A stretch of 64,000 nucleotides of DNA, taken from positions 1 through 64,000 of the forward strand of contig CAYODJ010000002.1 of NCBI GenBank assembly GCA_964402715.1, given 5' to 3'. The notes under the pieces were generated by a model, which ran no database searches, was not told the origin of the DNA, and saw only the letters and a list, made by a program, of their open reading frames with translations. Positions 25,728 through 34,800 of the stretch are shown here, one piece after another (within the stretch, counting starts at the first letter, position 1; the number at the start of each line of letters is the position of its first letter). Source of the stretch: CALXOD01 sp964402715 (GTDB taxonomy: Bacteria; Verrucomicrobiota; Lentisphaeria; Victivallales; Victivallaceae). The position numbers and the translations under genes are program-made.

Positions 25728-26987
25728 ATGGATACCGCCTGGTTCATAGCGGTGAAATATCTGCGTCCGAGCAGGAACGCGGTCTCGGTGATCACGCTGA
25801 TTTCCGTGATCGGTGTCACGCTCGGCGTGGCGGTGCTGGTCATCGTGCTCGCGGTGATGACCGGATTCACGGATCTGATGAAGACCAAACTGTTGGAGAC
25901 GCAGGCGCATTTCCATGTGCGCGGCTACGGCGGAATCGGCGATCCCGACGACGCTCTGGCGCGGATTCGCGAGGCCGGGGCGGAGGGTGCGCCGGTGGTT
26001 CAGTCTCCGGCGCTGGTTCAGCTGGATCAGACTCTGGACGCGCAGGTTCTGGTGTTCGGCGTTGACGAGCAGGACGTGCGCAGACACATGAAAGTGGGGG
26101 CGGCGCTCAGACGCGGAAGCCTGAAGCTGGGCCGCGGCGAGGCGATCATCAGTTCCGACATGGCCCGCCGCTGGGGAGTGACTCTGGGAAGCCGCATTCT
26201 GGTTCATTCGCCGGGGCGGCTGACCGGACTGGTCCGGTTCAGGCCGGAGGGCGGGGTCGAACTGAATCCGGATAGTCCGGTGTATCTGCCGGCCGAATTC
26301 CTGATAACCGGAATCTACTCTTTCGGAAAGTACGATTTCGACAGGAGCGTGATCTTCGTCGGCCGCGACGACGCCGCGGAACTGTTCGGGCTGCCCTGGG
26401 GAGGCGCCTCGATCATCTACGGATGGGTCAGGGATCCGTTCGACATGGAAAGCGATCTGAAAAGGCTGCGCGGCGCCCTGAAGGGACTGACGGTGACGTC
26501 GTGGCAGGAGGAGAACCGGCAGCTGCTGGGGGTGCTGGCGGTGGAGAAGCGCATGATGTTCTTCCTGCTGGTGTTCATCGTGCTGGTGGCGGCCTTCAGC
26601 ATCGCCAACACGCTGATCACCTCGGTGTACCAGAAGACCCGCGAGATAGGCATCATAAAGGCCATCGGCGCGGGCGACGCGACGGTGATGAGGATTTTCG
26701 TCTTCCAGGGGCTGCTGGTCGGTCTGACGGGGGCGCTGCTGGGCACTGGGCTGGGTGCGCTTGTCCTCTGGCTGCGCAACGACATACTGCGCGCGGCATC
26801 CAGGCTGTCCGGACAGGAACTGTTTCCCAAGGAGTTTTATTTCTTCAACGAACTGCCGTCGCACATGGTGCCGGGGGATGTGCTGATCGTGGCCGGGTGC
26901 GCCGTGCTGCTGTGCGCGGTGGGCGCGGTCGTGCCCGCGCTGAGGGCGGCCAGACTGGATCCGGCGAAAGCTCTGCGCTATGAGTGA
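25728..26987 (+). CDS. lolC: LolC/LolE family lipoprotein-releasing permease
   Basis: 419 residues, FtsX-like ABC permease that extracts lipoproteins from the inner membrane for outer-membrane transport. First membrane helix at about 22-45 (LISVIGVTLGVAVLVIVLAVMTG), a periplasmic MacB-type domain (about 50-260), then three helices in the FtsX domain (MFFLLVFIVLVAAFSIANTL, FVFQGLLVGLTGALLGTGLG, VLIVAGCAVLLCAVGAVVPA). Coupling motif KTREIGIIKAIGA and the end RAARLDPAKALRYE are typical. GGAGGT precedes the ATG. A single LolC/E-type gene is present, so it may act as a homodimer (LolF type). Confidence 0.9.
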   Translation: MDTAWFIAVKYLRPSRNAVSVITLISVIGVTLGVAVLVIVLAVMTGFTDLMKTKLLETQAHFHVRGYGGIGDPDDALARIREAGAEGAPVVQSPALVQLDQTLDAQVLVFGVDEQDVRRHMKVGAALRRGSLKLGRGEAIISSDMARRWGVTLGSRILVHSPGRLTGLVRFRPEGGVELNPDSPVYLPAEFLITGIYSFGKYDFDRSVIFVGRDDAAELFGLPWGGASIIYGWVRDPFDMESDLKRLRGALKGLTVTSWQEENRQLLGVLAVEKRMMFFLLVFIVLVAAFSIANTLITSVYQKTREIGIIKAIGAGDATVMRIFVFQGLLVGLTGALLGTGLGALVLWLRNDILRAASRLSGQELFPKEFYFFNELPSHMVPGDVLIVAGCAVLLCAVGAVVPALRAARLDPAKALRYE

Positions 26988-27675
26988 CGGCGATTTCATT
27001 CTGGAGATGGAGGACGTGACGAAGTCCTACACCCTCGGCTCGGTGCGGCTGGACGTCCTGCGCGGCGTCCGGTGGCGGGTCCGTCGGGGGGAATGGGTCG
27101 CGCTGCTCGGCGCCTCCGGCAGCGGTAAGACGACGCTGCTGAATCTGGTGGGCGCGCTCGAACGCCCGGACCGCGGTCGGATCCGCGCCGCCGGCACGGA
27201 CTACCGCACGCTGAGCGGACGCCGCGCGGCGGTCTTCCGGAACAGGAGCATCGGTTTCGTCTTCCAGTCGTACTGTCTGCTGCCGGAACTCACGGTTCTG
27301 GAAAACGTGATGCTCCCGGCGTGGATGGCGGGGAGGCCGTCGGACGAGGCCGCCTCCCGCGCGGCGGAGCTGCTGGAGCGGGTCGGGCTGGGGCGGAGAC
27401 TGGCGCACCGTCCGAGCGAGCTCTCGGGAGGCGAACAGCAGCGGGCGTCCGTCGCCCGCGCGCTGATCAACGATCCCGAACTGCTGCTGGCGGACGAGCC
27501 CACCGGCAACCTGGACGCCGCGACCGGGGAGGAGATTCTGAAACTGTTTCATGAGCTCCGGCGGGCGCGCCCGGATCGCGCGCTGATCATGATCACGCAC
27601 AACGACGCCGTCGCCCGGTGCGCGGATTCGACGGCGGTGCTCAAGGACGGCGTGCTCTCCCATGACCGGAAATGA
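26980..27675 (+). CDS. lolD: Lipoprotein-releasing system ATP-binding protein LolD
   Basis: 231-residue ABC ATPase, overlapping the end of lolC by 8 bases. Walker A GASGSGKTT at about 45-53, Q-loop FVFQSYCLLPELT, signature LSGGEQQRAS, Walker B LLLADEPTGNLD and H-loop His in MITHNDAVA. The FQ-YxLLPELT and ADEPTGNLD forms are those of the MacB/LolD subfamily that drives mechanotransmission rather than solute transport. Confidence 0.94.
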   Translation: MSDGDFILEMEDVTKSYTLGSVRLDVLRGVRWRVRRGEWVALLGASGSGKTTLLNLVGALERPDRGRIRAAGTDYRTLSGRRAAVFRNRSIGFVFQSYCLLPELTVLENVMLPAWMAGRPSDEAASRAAELLERVGLGRRLAHRPSELSGGEQQRASVARALINDPELLLADEPTGNLDAATGEEILKLFHELRRARPDRALIMITHNDAVARCADSTAVLKDGVLSHDRK

Positions 27676-27722
27676 TCCCGCGCGTCGCTCTTCCCGAATC
27701 GCGGAAAAGTGGCGAAACGGTG

Positions 27723-27751
27723 TTGCATTTGCCGGCGATGTTTCCTATATT
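27723..27751 (+). promoter_or_regulatory. Promoter of the LysM lipoprotein gene
   Basis: TTGCAT (27723-27728), 17-base spacer, TATATT (27746-27751), about 97 bases before the start codon. Confidence 0.6.
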
Positions 27752-27847
27752 ATGTCGCGAATGAGTCCGGTCTCGGGCGAATGCGTCGGGTGCGGTGACC
27801 GTGCGGCGGTCCGCCTTGTGGCAATTGTTTAACAGGAGGATCTGAAG

Positions 27848-28987
27848 TTGAAGAGGATTGTGGTGTTGTCTGGAGTGGCGGCCGCGCTGGGCGGGGCGGC
27901 GCTCATCGGCGGATGCAGTTCGCAGGTCATGGGGGAACGCCGTTACGTCCCCGCCCCGGCGGAGGAGGACGTCGTGCAGCCGCCGGCGGCGTCGGATCGG
28001 CAGGAGCGTCCGGCGAGGATCGGGAATCCGGAGAATGCCGGACGGTCCGAACTGCCGCGGTTCAACGAGTTTTCAGGCGGAGCCGCTTCCGACGGCGGAG
28101 CCGGCGGTAAGGCACCGGAAGCTTCCGTGATAGACAGATCCGTCGGGGAGGGGGGCGTGTATGTCGTCAAGCCGGGCGATTCGTGCTACAAGATAGCCCG
28201 TGCGCACAAGGTGAGTCTGCAGGCGCTGATTGAAGCGAACGGTCTGCAGGGAGAGAGCGCGTCGCGGCTCCGCGTGGGTCAGAAGCTGACGATCCCGTCC
28301 GCCGGAGCGGTGGCGGCGGCGCCGCGGCCTCCCGCCAAGAGGACGGCGGACAAATCCGGCGGCGCCGACGTGAAGCCGGTGCTGAGCGACGACGGCTACT
28401 ACGTGGTGCAGCCGGGCGACAACGTGCCCAAGATCGCCCGCAAGCTGGGAGTGAAATGGTCCGAGCTGATGAGCGTCAACAATCTGACCGAGGATTCGGC
28501 CAGGAGGCTTCAGATCGGGCAGAAGCTGTCCGTTCCGGGGCGCGCTACGGCGCCCGTCGCCTCCGTTCCGCAGCAGGCGGGAGAAGACAAGAAGGCCGCC
28601 GCTGTGCTTGACGACGCCGACAGCGCTCTTGACGACGCGAAGGCGGCGGGCGAGGCGAAAGCGGTGAACGAGGCGGGGTCCGGGGACTCCTCGAACACCG
28701 CCGCGGCGGCTCCGGAAAGCGGGGACGCCTCCTCCTCCGGAGCGGCCGGGCAGACGCCGTCGGCCGCCGCCGGGAGCGCCGCGGAGACGAAGGAGGCTCC
28801 TGCGCAGGAAGAAGCCGTCGCCGGCGCTTCGATGCCGGTCGAGATCAAGGAGGACGTGACGGTCGAGAAGTTCGCCGCGGACAACAAGATCGCCGTCGAT
28901 GTGTTCAAGAAGCTGAACGAGGACAGCCTGCCGCCGGACGGGATGCTGCGCGCCGGAAGCATCGTGTTCGTGCCAAGCGCCGATTAG
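27848..28987 (+). CDS. LysM-repeat lipoprotein
   Basis: 379 residues. It begins with a lipoprotein signal (ALGGAALIGGC, lipid on Cys24), then two clear LysM peptidoglycan-binding repeats: VYVVKPGDSCYKIARAHKVS onward (about 101-148) and YYVVQPGDNVPKIARKLGVK onward (about 183-230), joined by Ala/Pro linkers. After a long Ala/Glu/Ser region the C-terminus (IKEDVTVEKFAADNKIAVDV to GSIVFVPSAD) looks like a third, degenerate LysM. TTG start is chosen because AGGAGGATCTGAAG precedes it. Likely an outer-membrane protein attached to the cell wall. Confidence 0.9.
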   Translation: MKRIVVLSGVAAALGGAALIGGCSSQVMGERRYVPAPAEEDVVQPPAASDRQERPARIGNPENAGRSELPRFNEFSGGAASDGGAGGKAPEASVIDRSVGEGGVYVVKPGDSCYKIARAHKVSLQALIEANGLQGESASRLRVGQKLTIPSAGAVAAAPRPPAKRTADKSGGADVKPVLSDDGYYVVQPGDNVPKIARKLGVKWSELMSVNNLTEDSARRLQIGQKLSVPGRATAPVASVPQQAGEDKKAAAVLDDADSALDDAKAAGEAKAVNEAGSGDSSNTAAAAPESGDASSSGAAGQTPSAAAGSAAETKEAPAQEEAVAGASMPVEIKEDVTVEKFAADNKIAVDVFKKLNEDSLPPDGMLRAGSIVFVPSAD

Positions 28988-29016
28988 GACGCGCGTCCCC
29001 GGATGCGCGGAACGAC

Positions 29017-29057
29017 GGGCGGACGGCGACTGCGGTTGCCGTCCGCCCCCGGTTTTT
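29017..29057 (+). terminator. Rho-independent terminator after the LysM lipoprotein gene
   Basis: Perfect 11-bp stem GGGCGGACGGC / GCCGTCCGCCC (29017-29027 with 29038-29048), then CCGGTTTTT. Confidence 0.75.
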
Positions 29058-29123
29058 CCGGCGGCGTTCCGCAGACGCCGGGAGCAGTTCACTGATTCGT
29101 TCACTGAAAACCGGGAGGATGCG

Positions 29124-30137
29124 ATGCGTCTGGTCAGGTGGTTGTGCCGGTGGGGGCTCCGTTTTCTGCTCGCTGCGGCGATTTTGCTGATGTGGCTGTG
29201 GTGCATCGGTGCGCTGTCGTACTGCGGCGCCGGCGGAGGAGCGCTGAGAGGCGCGGCGGCGCTGCTGTTCACCGGAGCGTACTTCGGGATCTGGTGGTTC
29301 GCGCCGGGCGGCCGGAAAGTCGCCGGTCTGCTGCTGATCTCCCTGCCGATCATGCTGTGGTTCGCCTCCATCCGCCACGATCCGGACGTGAAGTACCAGA
29401 CACCGTGGGCGCGGCAGTGCCGCGTGACCATCGACGGCGACCGCGCGACGCTTGAGGGCGTCCGTGATTTTCATTACCGCAGCGAGCATGATTACGACGT
29501 GCGCTACCGCACGGAGACGTTCGACCTGTCGCAGGCGGAGACGCTGTATCTCGCCATGTCGCACTGGGACGGACTGCAGGCGATTGCGCACACCATGCTG
29601 TCCTTCGGATTTTCCGACGGCCGCCGTCTTGTTCTGTCGGTGGAGACCCGCGTGCCGGAGGGCAGGGAGCAGAACGCGCTGGCGGGGCTGTTCAAGCAGT
29701 ACGGTCTGGCGATGATCTTCGGAACCGAGTCGGATCTTTTCAAGCTGCGGGCCACGCACCGGGGGGAGACGCTGTATCTCTATCCGACCACCGCGACGCC
29801 GGAGATGGTGCGCACCGCGCTGCTGAATCTGCTGCGCAGGGCTCAGCGGCTCGAGCGCATGCCGGAGTTTTACAACACCCTCGCCAACAACTGCACGACG
29901 GTGCTGATTCCGCCGCTGCGCCCGATACTGATCGGATTCCGTGTCGACTACCGCTCAATCTTCAACGGGCTGATTGACGGCCTGGCTTTCGAGAAAGGCT
30001 ACCTGGCCGGCGTTTCCGGCGGAGATTTCGACGACGTCAAGAACCGGCACCGCATTCTGGCCGGACATCCGGAGGAGGGGGCGGCCTACTCGGCCGCGAT
30101 CCGCCGCGACATCGGCGAACGTCCGTCCGCCGACTGA
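29124..30137 (+). CDS. DUF4105 domain membrane protein
   Basis: 337 residues. Three membrane helices lie in the first ~85 residues (FLLAAAILLMWLWCIGALSY, a second near ALLFTGAYFGIWWF, a third near VAGLLLISLPIMLWF), followed by a periplasmic domain of the DUF4105 family: YDVRYRTETFDL, LYLAMSHWDGLQAIAHTMLSF, VETRVPEGREQNALAGLFKQYG and the conserved FYNTLANNCTT, in which Asn-Cys-Thr suggests a papain-like catalytic or structural site. Function unknown. GGGAGGATGCG precedes the ATG, in its own unit after the LysM terminator. Confidence 0.8.
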   Translation: MRLVRWLCRWGLRFLLAAAILLMWLWCIGALSYCGAGGGALRGAAALLFTGAYFGIWWFAPGGRKVAGLLLISLPIMLWFASIRHDPDVKYQTPWARQCRVTIDGDRATLEGVRDFHYRSEHDYDVRYRTETFDLSQAETLYLAMSHWDGLQAIAHTMLSFGFSDGRRLVLSVETRVPEGREQNALAGLFKQYGLAMIFGTESDLFKLRATHRGETLYLYPTTATPEMVRTALLNLLRRAQRLERMPEFYNTLANNCTTVLIPPLRPILIGFRVDYRSIFNGLIDGLAFEKGYLAGVSGGDFDDVKNRHRILAGHPEEGAAYSAAIRRDIGERPSAD

Positions 30138-30189
30138 ACTGACCGGGCGTTCTTCCGCGGATTTGCGCGGAGCGGCGGCGATCCGGAAC

Positions 30190-30218
30190 TTGACGCGGCG
30201 GGTTTCCCGATGTATTCT
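30190..30218 (+). promoter_or_regulatory. Promoter of ribB
   Basis: TTGACG (30190-30195), 17-base spacer, TATTCT (30213-30218). The leader to the ribB start is about 170 bases; I looked for an FMN riboswitch in it and did not find the conserved elements. Confidence 0.55.
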
Positions 30219-30392
30219 TACGTCCCGTCTTCCGGCGGGCGCGGCGGCCGCGGGCCGGTTCGGTTCCGGACTTTTCCCATGACTGCGCCGACGGAGCGGG
30301 CAGGGGGAGTAGATTTTTTTCTGCCGGGACCGCGCGGCGGCGTCGAAACCGGTTCCGCCGTGCGCGTCCGGAGATGGAAAGGATGAGACAAC

Positions 30393-30998
30393 ATGGATTC
30401 CGTTGAGAATGTCGCCGCCGCCTTGGCGTCGGGGAAAATCGTGGTGCTGGTGGACGATGAGAACCGCGAGAACGAGGGTGATCTGATCTGCGCCGGCGCA
30501 TGCGCCACCCCCGCCAACATCAACTTCATGCTGATGTACGGCCGCGGGCTGCTGTGCGTTCCGGTCGGGGAGGAAATCGCGTCGCGGCTGAGCCTCGCCG
30601 TTCCGGCCGGCCGCCGCGACCCGCGCGGAACCGCGTTTTCCCAGAGTCTGGACGCGGTCGCGGGGACGACCACCGGCGTGTCCGCCTTCGACCGTGCGGC
30701 GACCGTGGCGGAAATGCTCCGGGAGGACTCGACGATATCGGACTTCTACACCCCGGGACATCTTTTCCCGCTGCTGGCCAGGCCGGGCGGCGTCCTCGAG
30801 AGGCGCGGGCACACCGAAGGCGTGGTGGATCTGATGCGCATCGCGGGAATGCCCCCGGCCGGCGTGCTCTGCGAGATTCTCAATCCCGACGGAACCATGG
30901 CGCGTCTGCCGCAGCTGCGGACTTTCTGCGACGAGCAGGGACTGCTGCTCTGCAGCATCGAGGACATCGCCGAGTTCCGGCGGAGCCGCAGGCGCTGA
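30393..30998 (+). CDS. ribB: 3,4-dihydroxy-2-butanone 4-phosphate synthase
   Basis: 201 residues, single-domain RibB without a GTP cyclohydrolase II fusion. It converts ribulose 5-phosphate to the four-carbon unit of riboflavin. Motifs: VLVDDENRENEGDLI (metal-binding Glu residues) at about 18-32, GRGLLCVP, the TTGVSAFDRA segment, and the HTEGVVDLMRIAG motif with catalytic His, then the C-terminal CEILNPDGTMARLPQL. Weak AAGGA ribosome site before the ATG. No other rib gene nearby. Confidence 0.94.
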   Translation: MDSVENVAAALASGKIVVLVDDENRENEGDLICAGACATPANINFMLMYGRGLLCVPVGEEIASRLSLAVPAGRRDPRGTAFSQSLDAVAGTTTGVSAFDRAATVAEMLREDSTISDFYTPGHLFPLLARPGGVLERRGHTEGVVDLMRIAGMPPAGVLCEILNPDGTMARLPQLRTFCDEQGLLLCSIEDIAEFRRSRRR

Positions 30999-31053
30999 AC
31001 GGCGGACCGGGTGTCGCTTCCACCGGCGGGGAGAGACGGCCGGGACGCGGCGC

Positions 31054-32334
31054 TCAGCCGCAGACGACGCGGTGGAAAATCTTTTTCCCCACCCGCAGAA
31101 GCAGCTCGCCGCCGACGAAGTCGTCCGCAGTCAGCTGCCGCCTGACATCGGTGATTCTGCGATCGTTGACGCTGACTCCCCCGCCCTGGATAAGCCGGCG
31201 CGCCGCGCTTGTGGAGGCGCATACGCCGCACGCCGTCATCAGCTGAGGAAGCCCCATGCCTTCACCTTCGAAAGCGGCGCGGTCGAACGACGTGCACGGC
31301 AGCTCCAGTCCGGCCGACGTCTGGTCGACGGCCGCGATGCGGCTGGACGTCGGCACCTTCTTTTCCGGATCGGCGAATCCGAATTTTCCGCCCGCCGTCA
31401 GGAACGCCTCCCGCGCGGCGGCCTCCCCGTGCGCCAGAAGCGTGGCCTCGAAAGCCAGAATCTCCTTGGCGCGGTTGATGTTGCCGGAGCCTGCGGTCAG
31501 AGTCTCGATCTCGCCGACCGGAAGCTGTGAGAAGTGAAGAAGCAGCTGTCTGACCATGGAGTCGTCGGCGTTGCGCCAGAACTGATAGTAGTCGAACACG
31601 CTGGTGCGATCCGCGTCCAGCCAGACGTTGCCGCCGCCGGACGTCTTGCCGAATTTCCGTCCGTTTCCGTCCAGCAGCAGCGGGATCGTCATGCAGTGCG
31701 CGTCGCCGCCGCTCTTGCGCCGGATGAGCTCCGTTCCCGCGACCATGTTTCCCCACTGATCCTGGCCTCCGAACTGCATCCTGCAGTTCAGATCGCGGTT
31801 CAGCACGTAGAAATCGTAGGCCTGCAGCACCGAATAGTTGAACTCAAGAAACGACAGACCGGTCTCCAGTCTGGATTTGACCGATTCCTGGGACATCATG
31901 CGGTTGACGCTGAAATAACGGCCGACGTCGCGCAGAAAATCGATGTAGCGGACGTCCTTGAACCAGTCGAGGTTGTTCGCGAAGCACGCCCGTCCCTCCT
32001 CCACCGATATGAACCGCGACAGCTGCGCCTTCAGCGACGCGACGTTCGCGGCGACTTCCTCCTTGCTCAGTATGGGGCGCGCGGCGGTTTTGCCGGACGG
32101 GTCGCCGATCTGCCCGGTCGCGCCGCCGATCAGCACGATCGGCACGTGTCCGGCCCGCTGCAGGAGACGCATCACCATGACGGGCATGAGATGGCCGACG
32201 TGCAGACTGCTTCCGGTGGGATCGAATCCCACGTAGAAGCGGATGCTCGATGTGTTCAGCATCTTTTCGATGGCGACCGCGTCGGTTTCCTGGTAGCAGA
32301 ATCCCCGGACCTTGAGCTCCTCGTAGGCGTTCAT
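31054..32334 (-). CDS. tyrS: Tyrosyl-tRNA synthetase
   Basis: 426 residues. Class I synthetase with the HIGH-like HVGH in GSSLHVGHLMP at about 43-46, tyrosine-recognition residues in FNYSVLQAYDFYVLNRD and GGQDQWGNM, the KMSKS equivalent KFGKT at about 230-234 and a C-terminal S4 RNA-binding domain (ARRLIQGGGVSVNDRRI). GAGGAGGACATTTCCG precedes the ATG, which fixes the start downstream of a longer open frame. It converges with ribB, about 55 bases apart. Confidence 0.97.
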   Translation of the reverse strand: MNAYEELKVRGFCYQETDAVAIEKMLNTSSIRFYVGFDPTGSSLHVGHLMPVMVMRLLQRAGHVPIVLIGGATGQIGDPSGKTAARPILSKEEVAANVASLKAQLSRFISVEEGRACFANNLDWFKDVRYIDFLRDVGRYFSVNRMMSQESVKSRLETGLSFLEFNYSVLQAYDFYVLNRDLNCRMQFGGQDQWGNMVAGTELIRRKSGGDAHCMTIPLLLDGNGRKFGKTSGGGNVWLDADRTSVFDYYQFWRNADDSMVRQLLLHFSQLPVGEIETLTAGSGNINRAKEILAFEATLLAHGEAAAREAFLTAGGKFGFADPEKKVPTSSRIAAVDQTSAGLELPCTSFDRAAFEGEGMGLPQLMTACGVCASTSAARRLIQGGGVSVNDRRITDVRRQLTADDFVGGELLLRVGKKIFHRVVCG

Positions 32335-32428
32335 CGGAAATGTCCTCCTCGGCATCGGTTTCACGCGGGCGCGCCTCTGAACGGCGCGGACGGATCCGGC
32401 CGTCTCCGCCCCGCCGTGCGTCGGGCAC

Positions 32429-32457
32429 ACTATACCACGCATGCCTCCGCATTTCAA
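32429..32457 (-). promoter_or_regulatory. Promoter of tyrS
   Basis: Minus strand TTGAAA (32457-32452), 17 bases, TATAGT (32434-32429), 95 bases before the tyrS start. No T-box leader is visible in between. Confidence 0.7.
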
Positions 32458-32496
32458 ACGGGAGGCCTTTTTTCAGGGGGAACCCGGTCCGGCGAA

Positions 32497-32524
32497 TTGC
32501 ACTTTGGCTTTTTCGGTGTATAGT
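32497..32524 (+). promoter_or_regulatory. Promoter of pckG
   Basis: TTGCAC (32497-32502), 16-base spacer, TATAGT (32519-32524), about 75 bases before the start codon. Confidence 0.6.
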
Positions 32525-32599
32525 TTCGGGATTTGAGAAGATCAGAATCGGATCACGGCGTTCTTGGACGATAAACACAATCTAAAGGGGAAGAGAATC

Positions 32600-34429
32600 A
32601 TGGCAAAGCATCTGAATCCGGTTCCGACCCGGCACGAGAAGCTGATCGCATGGGTCGAACGGTGGGCGGAAATCTGCAAGCCCGAAGGCGTCTACTGGTG
32701 CGACGGCGGCAAGGACGAATATGATCGTCTCGCGGATGAGCTGGTCCGGTCCGGACTGGCGACCCGGCTGAATCCGGACCGCAAGCCGGGCAGTCTGCTG
32801 TTCCGCTCCGACCCGTCGGACGTGGCGCGCGTCGAGAACCGCACCTTCATCGCCAGCGAAAAGCAGGAGGACGCCGGTCCGACCAACAACTGGATCGCGC
32901 CCAAGGAGCTGAAGGCGACCATGCTCGGACTGTACGACGGATGCATGAAAGGCCGCATCCTGTACGTGATTCCTTTCTCGATGGGGCCGATCGGTTCCAA
33001 CATCGCCAAAATCGGTGTCGAGCTCACCGACTCCGCCTACGTCGTCATCAACATGCACATCATGACCCGTGTGGGAACCAAGGTCCTGAAGGTGCTCGGA
33101 GACGACGGCGAATTCGTTCCGTGCGTCCATTCGGTCGGAAAGCCTCTGGCCGAGGGTGAATCCGACAACGGGGTCTGGCCCTGCGCGCCTATTGAGAAGA
33201 AATATATCTCCCATTTCCCCGAGACCCGTGAAATCTGGTCGTTCGGTTCCGGTTACGGCGGCAACGCGCTGCTCGGAAAGAAGTGTCTGGCGCTCCGCAT
33301 AGCGTCCGTGCAGGCCCGCGACGAGGGCTGGATGGCCGAGCACATGCTGATCCTCAAGCTGACGAACCCGGAGGGGGAGGTCAAGTATGTCGCCGGCGCG
33401 TTTCCGTCCGCCTGCGGAAAGACCAATCTCGCCATGCTGATCCCGACTCTGAAGGGCTGGAAAGTGGAGACCATCGGCGACGACATCGCCTGGATGAAGT
33501 TCGGCAGCGACGGACGTCTGCGCGCGATCAATCCCGAAGCCGGTTTCTTCGGCGTCGCGCCCGGCACCAGCATGCAGTCCAACAAGAACGCCATGATTTC
33601 CGCCTCCCGCGACACGATTTTCACGAACGTCGCGCTGACCGAGGACGGAGACGTGTGGTGGGAGGGCATAGGCTACGACGCTCCCGGAGTTCTCGTCGAC
33701 TGGAAAGGCAGGAAGTGGGAGGCGTCGTCCGCCGCGGAAAAGGCCGCTCATCCCAACGCCCGCTTCACCGCGCGGGCCGCGAACTGCCCCGCCATAGCTC
33801 CGGAATGGGAGGATCCGGCGGGCGTGCCGATTGACGCGTTCCTCTTCGGTGGACGTCGCCCGAACACCATTCCGCTGGTGCATCAGTCGCTCTCGTGGGA
33901 GCACGGCGTGTTCATGGGTTCGATCGTCGGTTCCGAGGTGACTGCGGCGGTGCTGGACATGAAGGTCGGCACCGTCCGCCGCGATCCGTTCGCCATGCTG
34001 CCTTTCTGCGGCTACCACATGGGCGATTATTTCGCCCACTGGCTGGAAATCGGCAAGAAGAGCTCCCCGGACAAGCTGCCGAAGATTTTCTTCGTGAACT
34101 GGTTCCGCAAGGCCGCCGACGGCAGGTGGCTGTGGCCCGGATTCGGAGACAACAGCAGAGTGCTGAAGTGGATTTTCGAGCGCTGCAACGGCGCCGGAAA
34201 GGCGGTGGAGACGCAGATCGGTTACATGCCGACCATCGACGCGATCGACCGCACCGGTCTGGAAGGCAAGGTCACCGACGCCGACATGCGGGAGCTTCTC
34301 TCCATCGACATCGACGGCTGGAAGAAGGAATTCGAGAGCATCAAGACGCATTACGAGAAGTTCGGCGACAAACTGCCGCCGGCTCTGCGCGAACAGCTGC
34401 GCGCGCTGGAGCGGCGTCTGCAGAAGTGA
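32600..34429 (+). CDS. pckG: GTP-dependent phosphoenolpyruvate carboxykinase
   Basis: 609 residues, usual length for the GTP-using class. It interconverts oxaloacetate and PEP with GTP/GDP. Visible: the FIASEKQEDAGPTNNW region near the N-terminus, PFSMGP(I)G, the kinase-1 loop FPSACGKTNLAML with reactive Cys, the metal-binding GDDIAWMKF, and FFGVAPGTS. In anaerobes such as gut Lentisphaerota the enzyme often runs towards oxaloacetate for succinate formation, which is inference here. Start at the ATG after AAGGGGAAGAGAATC; the frame is open 12 codons further without a good ribosome site. Confidence 0.97.
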   Translation: MAKHLNPVPTRHEKLIAWVERWAEICKPEGVYWCDGGKDEYDRLADELVRSGLATRLNPDRKPGSLLFRSDPSDVARVENRTFIASEKQEDAGPTNNWIAPKELKATMLGLYDGCMKGRILYVIPFSMGPIGSNIAKIGVELTDSAYVVINMHIMTRVGTKVLKVLGDDGEFVPCVHSVGKPLAEGESDNGVWPCAPIEKKYISHFPETREIWSFGSGYGGNALLGKKCLALRIASVQARDEGWMAEHMLILKLTNPEGEVKYVAGAFPSACGKTNLAMLIPTLKGWKVETIGDDIAWMKFGSDGRLRAINPEAGFFGVAPGTSMQSNKNAMISASRDTIFTNVALTEDGDVWWEGIGYDAPGVLVDWKGRKWEASSAAEKAAHPNARFTARAANCPAIAPEWEDPAGVPIDAFLFGGRRPNTIPLVHQSLSWEHGVFMGSIVGSEVTAAVLDMKVGTVRRDPFAMLPFCGYHMGDYFAHWLEIGKKSSPDKLPKIFFVNWFRKAADGRWLWPGFGDNSRVLKWIFERCNGAGKAVETQIGYMPTIDAIDRTGLEGKVTDADMRELLSIDIDGWKKEFESIKTHYEKFGDKLPPALREQLRALERRLQK

Positions 34430-34457
34430 TTCTGCGCAATTTTCTCGCTGTGAAAGA

Positions 34458-34496
34458 AACAGCCGCGGAACTTTCGTGTTCCGCGGCTGTTTTGCT
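34458..34496 (+). terminator. Strong rho-independent terminator after pckG
   Basis: Perfect 14-bp stem AACAGCCGCGGAAC / GTTCCGCGGCTGTT (34458-34471 with 34478-34491), loop of six, followed by TT. The A-rich left side (AAAGAAAC) may also make it work on the minus strand for the polysaccharide operon, though that end is 300 bases away. Confidence 0.85.
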
Positions 34497-34800
34497 GTCC
34501 GCGCCGCCCGTGAACCGGATCTCATCCTGTCCGCGGATCGTCCGCCGGAAAGGGACGGATACGGATTTGAATGTTGAGCTTCCCGGGGATCCGGCGCGGC
34601 GTCCGGAAGCATGCATGATTCCGGCGCGTTGAAAGCCGGTCTTCCGATCAACGCGGAATTTCCGCCGGCCATGCGCTCGGGTTCTTTGTCCGCCGCTCCG
34701 GGGACGCCGGTGCCGGAACTCGGCGCGGCGGGCAAGCGTCCGCGTCCGTCCGGCTCCGATGTCGTCGGCTGTCCGCAGTGACGACGTCGGAATTAGCCGT
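34497..34800. other. Short GC-rich gap between convergent units
   Basis: No gene or clear signal. Lies between the pckG terminator and the 3' end of the polysaccharide operon. Confidence 0.5.

Noticed and set aside
30219..30392. FMN riboswitch before ribB
   Set aside because: The conserved RFN sequence blocks are not found in the leader.
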